From NCBI GenBank assembly GCA_028829895.1, contig CM054183.1:15347975-15411974 (forward strand): DNA of 64,000 nt, in the 5' to 3' direction. The DNA is from Sinotaia quadrata. Taxonomy: Eukaryota > Mollusca > Gastropoda > Architaenioglossa > Viviparidae. Below the pieces are notes generated by a model, which was not told the origin of the DNA, made no database searches, and saw only the letters and a list, made by a program, of their open reading frames with translations. Below, one piece after another: positions 52,801 to 63,399 of this stretch. Within the stretch, counting starts at the first letter, position 1. The number at the start of each line of letters is the position of its first letter. The position numbers and the translations under genes are program-made.

Positions 52801-55800
52801 TAGCATTTTTTCTTTTGTGTAAACGTTTGTTGTAGGCGTAGATTTGTAAATTCATATTTATTTATGTTTTTTATTTGTAAATAAAGCTACTTGCCTTGCT
52901 GTTTGTCTCTGTTTTGTATCAGTGTTCTAGGCGTACATTAATAATAAGCACAGCCGAGCAACGATGAATTCAGTCAATATTTAGATGTCTATTTCTGTCA
53001 TACCAAGAACAGTCAATATTGAGATAATGTCTATTTCTGTCATACCAAGAACAGTCAATATTGAGATAATGTCTATTTCTGTCATACCAAGAACAGTCAA
53101 TATTGAGATAATGTCTATTTCTGTCATACCAAGAACAGTCAATATTGAGATAATGTCTATTTCTGTCATACCAAGAACAATTATCGAGCAGTGGTACCAT
53201 TTTCCGGGCCATTGTCGAGCACTGTGAGTTCGGTCCGATTGAGAGTTTAGCTTCTTCCCCATAACATCACTTCTTCAGACTTGCAATCATCACCAAGCGT
53301 TTGAGCGGTCACATAGTCATTGACCAGCGTTTCGTTGACCACTGACCTGAGTGACGTTAGGATGTTTTAGGAACTTTGTGAAATATTTCAACATGGAACT
53401 TAAGGCTATATACTAACGGGTGGTGGTGGGAAATCAAATTACAACGCAATAGTTGGTTGTTTGCAATAAGCCGCTTTATATGACAGCGCTATGCAAATGT
53501 GTTCAGATATGGCTTCTTAAAATAGAAACGCATCGTCAACGTGTACTCCATTTTTCAGAAAGGGACTGAATTATTTGCTAATTGACAGCAAGGGACTGAA
53601 CTAGCAACCAATTAAAAGGGAAACAACTCTCACTCGCTTACCTTTCCACGCAGGAGTCCCTGGGCAGTGCCGCCTGACAGTGAGCCATTTGTGGGGAGAT
53701 AACCCGGGGGCTTCATTTCAATGCCCACGACTTCCTGGTCTGTCGCTCTGTTGATCGTACTAATGACACACAGACAGTGATTTGTTTTGTTTTTAAATAC
53801 AAAATAAATTTTGTGTTCCAAAAGCATAAAAACGTTTTATCGTTTGCTTTTATTGTTCAGATGGTACCACTCAAGCGGAACGTATGCGGTAACGACTCCA
53901 TTGTTACTGCCGCTCTGTTTTGACTTAATTTTACTAGACTATTCCACTATAGCAACAAACAATAATTACCAGTAACTTAATTTTACTAGGCTATTCCACT
54001 GTAGCAACAAACAATAATTACCAGTAAATTATTTTTATTAGGCTATTCCACTATAGCAACAAAACAATAATTACCAGTAACTTAATTTTACTATTCTATT
54101 ACTATTGTTGCTATTCCACTATAGCAACAAAACAATAATTACCAGTAACTAGGCAACTGACTTAAAGACGAATGTCAATCGATAGTATACATAAATTGTA
54201 CTTAGTCTGATATATAATAGGTAGACAGAGAGAGATGGATGGGTGGATGGGCCGATAGAGAAATTGTTAAAAGGAATGCAGAATTATGTAAAGGCTGACT
54301 TTACTGTAATCAATATATTTTATATTTGATTAATTTAAATTTAGTTCCATTAATTTATATAACACTTTCTTTAGCTCATGCAGCCATCTGGGTAACGCTT
54401 GTCAAGTGGCGTAAACTCTGGTCCAGTCCATTATCATATCACTTAATATTACCACACTTTTAAGCACAATAGATCGGGAAGTGTGTGTGTGTGGGGGGGG
54501 GGGTAGAGATGGTGTCATTTGAATTTTAAAGTGCACTGGACGGCATATACATATCATTCCCCTTATAGCATCCACTGACTTTTTGCTCTTTGCTAAGGTT
54601 GTCTTAGCCGCTGAGACGTAAGGGAGTTAACTCTGGTCCAATCCATTTTCAACACCTCATATTACAATTACCACATATTCAAGCACACTACATCAGGTTG
54701 GGTGTGGGGGGGAGATGACGTCATTTGAATTGTAGAATGCACTTGACAACATATTCATATAATTCTCCTTAAACTGGCTGAAAGTATCACCGACTTTGCA
54801 CTTTGCTAAGTCTGACTTAAGGAGATGTATACTACAACTGTCTCGTTACACTTAGTCCCTAGTGAAAAAGGTTAATTGGCATACTTGGCCTTTTACAGTG
54901 CAATTGCTTAATTCCACTGTGTACCTGATTTTAGTCTTAACTATTTATGAATTAGTACGCAAGCTGGGATCAGCAGTTTCACTTCCTGTCATGACTATCC
55001 AATCGTCTTACTTATTTATAATTACAATTATCTATTTTAATTTTGTTATTAATGATTAAAAATCCCTCAGTTTTTCATGTCAGTTTTAAAATCGGATCAA
55101 AACCCAGTACTTCGGCCAAATATGAAAACATGCTATACCTCCCACAGCCACTCCGAAATCGCAAACTTGGCTCACCGTAACCACAGTAAGTCTCGGCGAG
55201 CAGTCCAGTTTTGTGGCACTTTGCCGTCACGGTTATACTGCTCAATCTCTGCTTCCGTCACCGAATTGAAAGGAAACCAGGAAATTTCCGTCAGAAAGTT
55301 GCTGGTAACGACTTGTTGCAACTGGGTTGCGTTGTAGATTAAATCCATGGATACAAAACTATTCTCAACTTTAGCCTTAAACGTCGGGTAAACCTGGGTA
55401 GAGGGAAAAACATACAGATTGTAAGTTTTGACTCTATGAAAGAGAGTATTTGATGTATTTGATGTATTTGTAAAGAAAATAAATTGTGTATGTAAAGATT
55501 TATTTTGTTTGTTTGTTTGGCTCACCTCACCGACAGCGGATATATTAGTAGATGAATATATAGATAGAAAGCGAATAGACATGTATATAGATAGACAAAT
55601 AGACAGATTGATAGATAAACAGATATATGGATAAATAGACATAAGATACAGATAAGGAAAATTCAGATAGATACACAGACAGAAGGATGGATAAATAAAT
55701 AAAGTGGACATGCAGACAGAGCGGTAGATAAATTTGAATATATTAATATATTATAGACCGATTAATGTGTACGATAACTGGCAAGCTGTATGGATATGGC

Positions 55801-58800
55801 TAGGTCTATTATAGATGTGTGAGGTGTGTGACTGTCTATTTCAGAGATGGGTGAGATGGGTGATTGTCTGTTTTGGAAATGGGTGATATGTGTGACTCTC
55901 TATTGTGGAGATATGTGACTATTCTGGAAATGGGTGACTATCTATTCTGCTGATGTGTAACTGTCTATACTGGAGATGTGTGCGACTGTCTATTCGAGAG
56001 ATGGGTGATAGGTAAGTATGACTGCCTATTCCGGAGATAGGAGGGATGTCAGTGTGACTGCCTACTCGTTCAAGCTTAACACGACGTACTTGTATCGTGA
56101 TATCGTACATGATACCAAACATGCCCAGGTTACACATGGCTGCCCTCATGATGTCCTGGTGGCGTTCCTTGGAGAAGCGTCTTAATCGACCGGCCGAGTC
56201 AAGCAATCGCATCTCCACCACATACCCGCTGTAGGTTGGGGCATCCCATGTTGATCCCTGCACATGTAACGTAATGAATAAATCAGATATCTAATCTGAG
56301 TTTTCTAGCGTACAAGTTTCAATAAACTAAACAAAACAAGATACGTGCAAAGTGAAAGTGGAGCACGGTTTCAAGTGCGTTTCCACTTTTCAACCGTGCA
56401 TGTAAAGCTATCAGGGCGCTTTTGACGTCATGGGATGCTTTGGTATTGTCTTGTTTAACCTCTGACATCGTACGGTGTATTGGTATTATCTAGTTTAACC
56501 CTGACGTCATGGAATACTTTGGTATTATCTAGTTAAACCCTGACGTCATGGGATGCTTTGATATTATCGTGTTTAACTTCTGACGTCATAGAATACTTTG
56601 GTATTATCTAGTTTAAACTCTGACGTCATAGGATGCTTTGATATCTTGTTTAACCTCTGACGTCATGGAATACTTTGGTATTATCTAGTTTAACCTCTTT
56701 ACACATGCTTGTGATCTGAACGCAACTATTCAGCTGAGTTATATTTGATATCTGTGAGGAGTATTTTGTGTAGGGTTACACCACTTACTTTAAAGCACCA
56801 TGTAGTTTGCTCAAAGCTAAGGCTTCTGAGCATCTAAGAGAGATCAACACTACAGAAATTCTCATAACACTCCTGTTGATAACGGTTAAACTGACACAGG
56901 TGACTGTACTTACCAAGTCCGGTCGGTACACGTGGTATACCTTACGCGAGAAAACAAACATTTTTGTTAACTTCCTCTATCAGTATTGACAGGATCTCAA
57001 GTAAAGTAGTAGTCAGCACTTGGTCCGATAATTCCTAAATGATTTTACCAATCATTTCAGTGCACTACAATGTGAGAAGGGAAACATGTTGAATTGACAG
57101 TAATAACGTGAACAATAAACTAGTGACTTTGTTATGAAAATCACGTGAAAAGACTAGTATGACTTCACTATACAAGGTTACATAGAAACTATTATCACTT
57201 GTCTCTAATAACTCCATTTTTGTTCTCTGATAAAAACTATTATCACTTGTCTCTAATAACTCCATTTCTGTTCTCTGATAAGAACTATCCTGTGATTTGT
57301 ATTGACACTAATCTATTGAATTGTGTGTTAGGATATAAGACTGTATAGATATTAAAATTATTCAAATGTGGTTTCATGGAAATATCGATGTCAGATAATG
57401 CTTTTCATTGTATTTGTTATATGTATATTTGATTCTTTATTTAATAAATTCATTAGCCTTCTTACACATAATTATTGTTAATCTTATGTTGGAGAAGAAA
57501 GTGGGTTGATGGGGACTCACTAAATATAGATTAAAAGATGGATTTATATTCTCCTTTAGTAAGAAGTTTTCCACCTACAGAAATATTGTGTGACGGTAAA
57601 TGTCTGGTCTTTAATTTTGTGGAAGAAAGAAAACATTTACAGCGCCCGTATATCTGCCAAGTGAGAGAGAAGTGTGGCATCTGCTGGAGAATTAATAATT
57701 TTAATAAATTAAAATTCTCATCACTTGTAATTAGTTATGGATGATTAATTAAATAATAATAATTATAACCATTAACTATGTGGCGTTGGCATCAAACTAT
57801 CCAACACTTTTCCTAGAACATTGCAGTTTCTTTAAAAACAATGGCAGCAGATTACCGAAATACAGTAAAACTAAGTTTTATATTAGTTTGGATATATTCT
57901 CAAAATTCTGGTTAATACAAACTATACAAATAGTCCTATCTTACCCTTTTTATTACCAGAAATTTGTTCATTTAAGCTACACTCCATCGTTCAATCCAAT
58001 CAATACTTTTCAGACTAATGCAGTTAGCTTTATGGCAGATTCTTGAAATACAATGAAACTCTGCAGCACACACAAGGACAATAATTTAAAACAAATCTGG
58101 TTAATTCAAATGAGAAGGATTCAAACTCCTCTTTGCCCTTTATGCCATAAGTGTTGCTAATTTGTCTTTCCCCTTTATTGCCAAAGCATAGCCCAATCAA
58201 ACTCCTCTTTGCCCTTCTTTATGTCATAAGTGTTGCTAATTCATCTTTCCCCTTTATTGCCATAGCATAGCCCAATCAAACCTCCACTAAATGTGGACTA
58301 CTTTCAAGAACTTACGCGCACTTCTTAAATTAAGCAGAGTTACATCAAGTTACTGAAGCGTTTGCTTACGTGAGTGGCTGCTGCAACCATTCCACCAAAT
58401 GATTCTACGTCATTTAAAGGCTGCGACAGCATTGTGAGCTTATTCTGTGTGAGGAACTCGTTCAAATCCCGCTCAATCACTCCTGTCATGGCTGTCAGCG
58501 TCGTGAAGTTTCGTGTTGCAGTCTGTGGTTAAAACAAAACAAAAATTATTTACGATTTAAGAAAGAAAGCGTGCGGAATTAATTAACTGCTTGGTTAAAA
58601 AAAATAATTTCAAGAAGTACATACCAAAACCAAATTTAGCAATATATAAATATTGTGGTGATCCTAGGCTCAATTATACTGGGTCACAATGGGTACACTA
58701 TTTACACTATTTTGATGGATATTTTTCTATTTTTTTATTTTGTGTAGCGGTGTTAGGAACTTATTTCCAGAATTAAATGTGTAAAAAGAGGTGTCTTACA

Positions 58801-61800
58801 CCATTTCCAAAAGTAGTTTGTCTTCTAGTTCCAGAGTCCAAACTTGATCTTATTTATCCAGAATGGACTGACATTTTTAAAAATTCATTTTCTTTCATTC
58901 AGTAGGCCTACTAGTAAGATACCCTTCGAAGAAATAATTGTCAGGACTCACTACTCACAGGCGGGTGGATTTCCATGCGCGGGCCATCGTGACGCTCCAG
59001 TAGTCTGACGTCCATTAGAATGTTCCCTTCGTCGACGTACAACGGCGACCGAGAGTGACCTACCCCTGTGGCTCGCACGCGCATGCCCAGGATGGAGGCT
59101 GCGCGCACTACTCGCCGCACTTGCCAGATGGTCGTCGGGCTGGTGTAGAACACCTGGTCGATCAGGATGGTTTTATCCCAGTTGACGAACTGCAAGATTT
59201 CCACGGTTGCTTCCCTTCCCAGCAGAAGGCGCAGCAGCAGCAAGAGTGACCGCATTCTTTGGTAGACAGCTGAAAATGAAGATGAAAGTTTACCGTGGTA
59301 AATTCTGACGTCATTGGTGGCTGTTGACATAGGGTGGGTTGCGTGGAAACAATTTAAAAAGGCAGAAGTATTATTGGTTGTCAAAGCCTTAAAGCCGAGG
59401 TTAGTTAAACCAATTGATCGGGGAATGGTCTCTATAATATACAGATATATCACCCTCCATTGTTCCTGTTCTTGATCACACCCAAGAAATGTCCTCTAAC
59501 TACATTCCCAATGACTTTACTGTCAGACTAGAAATCTGCATCTGATAATAAGCACAATGACCCCCACTCCCAAAATATTTTTAAAGTAAAAAATATATTT
59601 TTTATTGATTAAGGCTAAGGGAAGTAACTTCTGAGCAAATATGCGTTTAGAAAACTGAATTAAACGCATCCAATTTTTTCCCCCAGGTTATGAAATATGG
59701 AGGGTGGTATGGGTGGAGGGGGGGATTTGAGAAAGAGGAATTAATCCAGTGTTTCTCACAAGTCTGGATCCTAATATTGATATAATAATAGAACTATTCC
59801 AACATAAAGATAACAACCCCAGACGGACCCACATACCTTGTTATCAGTCCACTGTTTCACTAACAATGTTAAGTAAATCTGATGAATTACTTACCTTGAC
59901 TTCGAACGCTCTCCGGAACTTGCCGAGTGTTTCGCGACAAGGGTCCCATGATTTCTGCTAGCGCGGAAGGCACTCGGCGGACTCTTTGGACGGCTGTAAG
60001 ACAGAAAACGGTTTTGTTCTATAATATCTTTATGTATAACACTGGAACACGCCTTTGCTCTATAATACCTGTAAGTGTAATGTAGTGCTAAACTAAGTTA
60101 TTAATAGCATACACAATTATTATAATTGACTTAGTAGCTGAGAGTTTGTTCCTATGCTGAAGTTTATTATTAATTATGTTTGAAAGTTAGAGAATACAAC
60201 AACATAATTATCTTGTTTGACTTGTGTGACTCAGTATGCCGAGGGTTTGTTCCTGTGCTGGAGTGGATAATTAATTATGCCTGAAAGTTAGTAGTACAAC
60301 AACATAATTATCTTGTTTGACTTTTGTGACTCAGTATGCCGAGGGTTTGTTCCTGTGCTGGAGTGGATAATTAATTATGTTTGAAAGTTAATAGTACAAC
60401 AACATAATTATCTTGTTTGACTTTTGTGACTCAGTATGCCGAGGGTTTGTTCCTGTGCTGGAGTGGATAATTAATTATGTTTGAAAGTTAATAGTACAAC
60501 AACATAATTATCTTGTTTGACTTTTGTGACTCAGTATGCCGAGGGTTTGTTCCTGTGATGGAGTGGATAATTAATTATGTTTGAAAACGAGTGGAAAGAA
60601 AAGGGTTCCAGAATAAGGGCTAAAATGAAAATGGGCAAAATTAGATGCTGGTTTTTTTTTTTTAAAGTTATCTTTACTCCTTGTCTTCGTAGTATCCCCG
60701 TCGATAGCTAAAGAGAGCAGAGGGGTTTGGTATTTATATCCCATTGGTATATTCGCTCCTTTGGGGCAGAAGGGGTTTGGTATTTATATCCCATTGGTGT
60801 ATTCGCTCCTTTGGGGCAGAAGTCGATAGCTAGAGAGCAGAGGGGTTTGGTATTTATATCCCATTGGTATATTCGCTCCTTTGGGGCAGAAGGGGTTTGG
60901 TATTTATATCCCATTGGTATATTCGCTCCTTTGGGGCAGAAGTCGATAGCTAGAGAGCAGAGGGGTTTGGTATTTATATCCCATTGGTATATTCGCTCCT
61001 TTGGGGCAGAAGGGGTTTGGTATTTATATCCCATTGGTATATTCGCTCCTTTGGGGCAGAAGTCGATAGCTAGAGAGCAGAGGGGTTTGGTATTTATATC
61101 CCATTGGTATATTCGCTCCTTTGGGGCAGAAGGGGTTTGGTATTTATATCCCATTGGTATATTCGCTCCTTTGGGGCAGAAGTTGATAGCTAGAGAGCAG
61201 AGGGGTTTGGTATTTATATCCCATTGGTATATTCGCTCCTTTGGGGCAGAAGTCGATAGCTAGAGAGCAGAGGGGTTTGGTATTTATATCCCATTGGTAT
61301 ATTCGCTCCTTTGGGGCAGAAGGGGTTTGGTATTTATATCCCATTGGTATATTCGCTCCTTTGGGGCAGAAGTCGATAGCTAGAGAGCAGAGGGGTTTGG
61401 TATTTATATCCCATTGGTATATTCGCTCCTTTGGGGCAGAAGGGGTTTGGTATTTATATCCCATTGGTATATTCGCTCCTTTGGGGCAGAAGTCGAGGAT
61501 AAAACATATTTGTCAAGAGGTCGATGAGATTTTTAAAAAGATAAAATAGCGAAAGATGTTTATTTCGATTCAGTTTGTTTAAATTATACAAGTTTCCAAA
61601 ACGCAGCTTATTTTTTATAATTTGTGACGTGTTTAGGAAACTAAATTGATCCCGCGTCTCCATTTGTCTAACCTAAAGTCAGAATTAACACTTATGGGCG
61701 TATTACGTCATCCCATAGTACGTAACGTCATTCAATCAAGTGCATGAACTGCGTCTGAGATAGTTCTTACAGCTTTTCAACAGAAACAATGGACAACTCC

Positions 61801-63023
61801 TGCAGTAAACCCTTTTATTGATTAATTATTATTTATTTAAAACACTTGAAATTTACGCCCAAATCACTTCCCTATTCCTGATAGTCTCGATATAAGTCTT
61901 CTCAAAGTATGTTACGTCATCAAGTCACGTGCTCGGGCATGCTGCTATAAGAAACATACATTGTGGATAGTTCTTATAACGCGAAATCGGTCCAGGCCGG
62001 AAGTGCTTCAGTTCTTACGACTTTGCAAGAAAAATAACAAGTAGCTTTTATTACAGTAAAGCCCTTAAACATATCACGTGATTAGTTTGTTATTTAAACA
62101 CAAACACTTTAAAGATCTAAGCAGAAACAACTCTCTCCTACATGTACACTTCCGGTCCATTATGTATGGTAAATGAAAGAAGCACATTACTAATATTTCA
62201 AGATTGACGTATGTGTTGTTGTTTTTTTACAGTAGTAAATTAAGTATGTAGGTAAACTTGGTCGTTGTTTTGACTCATTTTCTTCTTTACAATCGTTGGA
62301 GTTGCCAGAATTGACAAGAGAAATGATTTAATATTCTAGGTAATGATTTCTTTGATCTTCACAGTATGTTCTTCCTATGGTGTATTAAATGATTTGTTGA
62401 TATACTTTTAACTCACCGTCATTATATAACTGGTATGTCTTATGCAATGACATTGTCCTCTATCGTCGTCATCGTCATCACAATTAACACCGATCATCAC
62501 CAGTCAAAACACCCATGATTAAATTTATCAGCATTACTATCGGCATCATTCGTTATATAATAATATATATATAAATATAGAATAATTATTAACTGTATCA
62601 TAATCACTACCACTATCACCACGAATAATGTTATCATAACCACTGTCAGTATCACCACCATTAAATTTATCATAATTATTGGCAGCATCACCATTAATTT
62701 TATCATAATTATTGGCAGCATCACCATTAACTTTATCATAGCCCTTGACGATATCACCATCTTTAAAATCCACTCACCTTTAAACGGTTCATCTCCGAGT
62801 AAAACAACAGTGTCTTCCAGTCCTTAAATGGGATGAAAAAAAATTTTGTTACCAGCGGAAAAAAACAAAAATAGCCAAACAAAATACGTGAACTGACTAA
62901 GCCCCATCCCCCTTTTTTTCTTTTTAACAGAAAATTGTGCGTACCTTCTAAAAGTGATGCGTCATCAGAAGTTAAAGATAAAATATATGATATGAAGACC
63001 GTTTGATAGTCATCGGCATTAAT
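49816..63023 (-). CDS. Secreted-type FAD-dependent aldonolactone (L-gulonolactone-like) oxidase; N-terminus incomplete
   Basis: Oxidoreductase with a PCMH-type FAD-binding domain and a D-arabinono-1,4-lactone-oxidase C-terminal domain, expected to oxidise a sugar lactone or polyol with O2 or another acceptor. Minus-strand exons: 62945-63023, 62778-62822, 59895-59993, 58959-59269, 58370-58522, 56090-56257, 55176-55393, 53642-53759, 51663-51821, 50821-51027, 49816-50043. All phases agree, giving 594 aa plus stop. GVGHSRSP carries the histidine that binds FAD covalently in this family. ATHGSTWDAPTYSG is the second FAD-contact block, and PHWGKRH is the C-terminal HWxK motif. Six N-glycosylation sequons (NFT, NAT, NWT, NGS, NST, NRT) suggest passage through the secretory pathway. 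About 85-90 residues precede the usual FAD domain start (NWDKT). No initiator exon or signal peptide was firmly found. Substrate is unknown, so no gene symbol is given. Confidence 0.93.
50044..50820 (-). other. FAD oxidase last intron
   Basis: Contains the 30-bp array at 50410-50635; the rest shows nothing recognisable. Confidence 0.8.
50410..50635. repeat. 30-bp minisatellite, about 7.5 units
   Basis: The unit is TGTATGCTCTGTGGATATGC + ATACATTTTG. One unit lacks the TGTATGCTC part. Because 30 is divisible by 3, several frames on both strands stay open (Met/His/Cys-rich); these are not genes. Confidence 0.95.
51028..51662 (-). other. FAD oxidase intron before the FMVNRAQSQ exon
   Basis: No array apart from a short (CA)n at 51628-51642 just after the upstream exon's donor. 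Nothing else recognised. Confidence 0.7.
52452..52606. repeat. Tandem repeat of about 54 bp, three copies
   Basis: CATGTGACC..TTTGTTCGCGGTG..CAACA..AAGTTAATGACA recurs at about 52455, 52510 and 52563 with small indels. Confidence 0.8.
52981..53184. repeat. 42-bp minisatellite, 5 units
   Basis: The unit is GTCTATTTCTGTCATACCAA + GAACAGTCAATATTGAGATAAT. Copies are essentially identical, so expansion is recent. With a 42-bp period, frames stay open on both strands; coding is not supported. Confidence 0.97.
53930..54151. repeat. 52-bp minisatellite, about 4 units
   Basis: The unit is TTAATTTTACTAGGCTATTC + CACTATAGCAACAAACAATA + ATTACCAGTAAC. The last unit carries a small internal insertion. 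Confidence 0.93.
54415..54830. repeat. Diverged tandem duplication, about 215-bp unit
   Basis: The block ACTCTGGTCCA(G/A)TCCATT..TACCACA..TCAAGCACA..GTGTGGGGGGG..GTCATTTGAATT..CACTGACTTT..CTTTGCTAAG occurs twice, offset by about 215 bp and about 75% alike. Confidence 0.8.
55555..55740. repeat. GATA/GACA-rich microsatellite
   Basis: Interrupted ATAGATAGA/ATAGACAGA tract. The tyrosine/serine-rich open frame on the minus strand is repeat-derived. Confidence 0.93.
55800..56065. repeat. Degenerate minisatellite of about 27-31 bp
   Basis: Repeated GTGTGACTGTCTATTCTGGA + GATGGGTGATA text, about nine units with indels. Confidence 0.85.
56418..56700. repeat. Minisatellite of about 39-40 bp with six perfect TGACGTCA palindromes
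   Basis: The unit is TTTAACCTCTGACGTCATGG + AATACTTTGGTATTATCTAG. TGACGTCA, the CREB/ATF consensus, is intact at 56423, 56502, 56541, 56581, 56621 and 56658. A mutated site (TGACATCG) lies at 56463. Spacing is 37-40 bp. Confidence 0.95.
57186..57281. repeat. 48-bp tandem duplication
   Basis: AAACTATTATCACTTGTCTC + TAATAACTCCATTT(T/C)TGTTCTCTGATA occurs twice with one difference. Confidence 0.9.
57412..57795. repeat. Dispersed repeat family 1, copy B
   Basis: Same family and orientation as 28515-28890. The order of shared blocks runs from the TTTAATAAATT region to the TTAACTA..GGC.TT.GCATCA end. Substitutions and short indels indicate age. Confidence 0.8.
58121..58281. repeat. 76-bp tandem duplication
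   Basis: TCAAACTCCTCTTTGCCCTT..CATAAGTGTTGCTAAT..CTTTCCCCTTTATTGCC..AGCATAGCCCAA occurs twice, offset by 76 bp. Confidence 0.9.
58523..58958 (-). other. FAD oxidase intron before the TATRNFTTL exon
   Basis: No repeat array recognised. Confidence 0.7.
59270..59894 (-). other. FAD oxidase intron before the VYQRMRSLL exon
   Basis: No array or element recognised. Confidence 0.7.
60105..60590. repeat. 100-bp minisatellite, about 4.8 units
   Basis: The unit includes CTCAGTATGCCGAGGGTTTG + TTCCTGTGCTGGAGTGGATA + ATTAATTATG + AACATAATTATCTTGTTTGA. The period is exactly 100 bp over the right three units; the left one is diverged. Confidence 0.95.
60699..61495. repeat. Higher-order tandem repeat, (50+50+20) bp
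   Basis: Thirteen 50-bp subunits (AGGGGTTTGGTATTTATATC + CCATTGGTATATTCGCTCCT + TTGGGGCAGA) are arranged mostly in pairs, separated by six 20-bp spacers AGTCGATAGCTAGAGAGCAG. The pattern breaks once: 61201-61250 is a single subunit. Copies differ by only a few bases (GTGTATTCG in the second subunit, AGTTGATAGC in one spacer). Frames stay open for 178 codons on the plus strand and 148 on the minus strand because 120 is divisible by 3; no start context or domain supports coding. Confidence 0.97.
61690..62160. promoter_or_regulatory. Motif-rich intronic segment (E-boxes, ETS-like sites)
   Basis: CACGTG at 61926-61931 within GTCACGTG, TCACGTGA palindrome at 62074-62081, GCCGGAAGTG at 61997-62006 and ACACTTCCGG at 62146-62155. 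The two halves share (T)TACGTCATC and ATAGTTCTTA words, so part may be an old duplication. Regulatory function is conjecture. Confidence 0.25.
62590..62770. repeat. 33-bp CAT/AAT-rich minisatellite
   Basis: TTATCATAATTATTGGCAGC + ATCACCATTAATT occurs about twice exactly and several times in degraded form. The open frames across it on the minus strand are artefacts. Confidence 0.85.
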
Positions 63024-63040
63024 CTGAACTAAACACACAA

Positions 63041-63132
63041 CTATCTATCTATCTGTCTGTCTGTCTGTCTGCCTGTCTATCTATCGTTCAATACACACAC
63101 ACGCACATACACATATATGCACGCACACGCAC
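63041..63132. repeat. (TCTA/TCTG)n and (CA)n compound microsatellite
   Basis: CTAT/CTGT tetranucleotide run to about 63086, followed by interrupted CA repeats. Confidence 0.95.
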
Positions 63133-63399
63133 AAAAGGAAGATTGTTATAGGCTTTAAACTAGATTGTTGTGATTAGCGGATATCTGCTACCAAAGTTCC
63201 CTCTGTTTCCGGTGTGCCCGGAAGTGGCAGTTGTTTGAGCTTGCTACCAAAACTTGTGCGCGGAATTTTGTAACTGCTGCACGGCATTTTCTAATGAGAA
63301 GGAACATTGTCTGCAACTCCTTGCAATTTGTTTTTAAAGCATGCTTTTGTCATAGACTACAGATAGTTGTGACTAGTAATTAAACCAAAACTGCCGTTA

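Larger units (their letters stand above)
51822..53641 (-). other. FAD oxidase intron before the GALDIARKL exon
   Basis: Holds a three-copy repeat of about 54 bp (52452-52606) and a five-copy 42-bp array (52981-53184). The rest shows nothing recognisable. Confidence 0.75.
53760..55175 (-). other. FAD oxidase intron with a 52-bp array and a larger duplication
   Basis: Contains the 52-bp array (53930-54151), a G-run (about 54494-54503) and a 215-bp tandem duplication (54415-54830). Nothing recognised in 54860-55175. Confidence 0.75.
55394..56089 (-). other. FAD oxidase intron between the ATHGSTWD-containing and VYPTFKAK exons
   Basis: Almost entirely repetitive: a GATA-rich microsatellite (55555-55740) and a repeat of about 30 bp (55800-56065) that begins 24 nt inside the donor of the upstream exon. 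Confidence 0.85.
56258..58369 (-). other. FAD oxidase intron with CRE-type array and a dispersed repeat
   Basis: Contains the TGACGTCA-bearing array (56418-56700), a 48-bp duplication (57186-57281), dispersed repeat copy B (57412-57795) and a 76-bp duplication (58121-58281). Confidence 0.8.
59994..62777 (-). other. FAD oxidase second visible intron, with two large arrays
   Basis: Contains a 100-bp array (60105-60590), the 50+50+20 higher-order repeat (60699-61495), promoter-like motifs in 61690-62160, and CAT/CATAAT-rich repeats (62460-62770). Confidence 0.8.

Noticed and set aside
60727..61549. Long open frames of 100-178 codons on both strands
   Set aside because: They lie wholly in the 50/120-bp higher-order repeat. 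The period is divisible by 3, so open frames follow from the unit, and the two strands are open at once with no domain or splice support.
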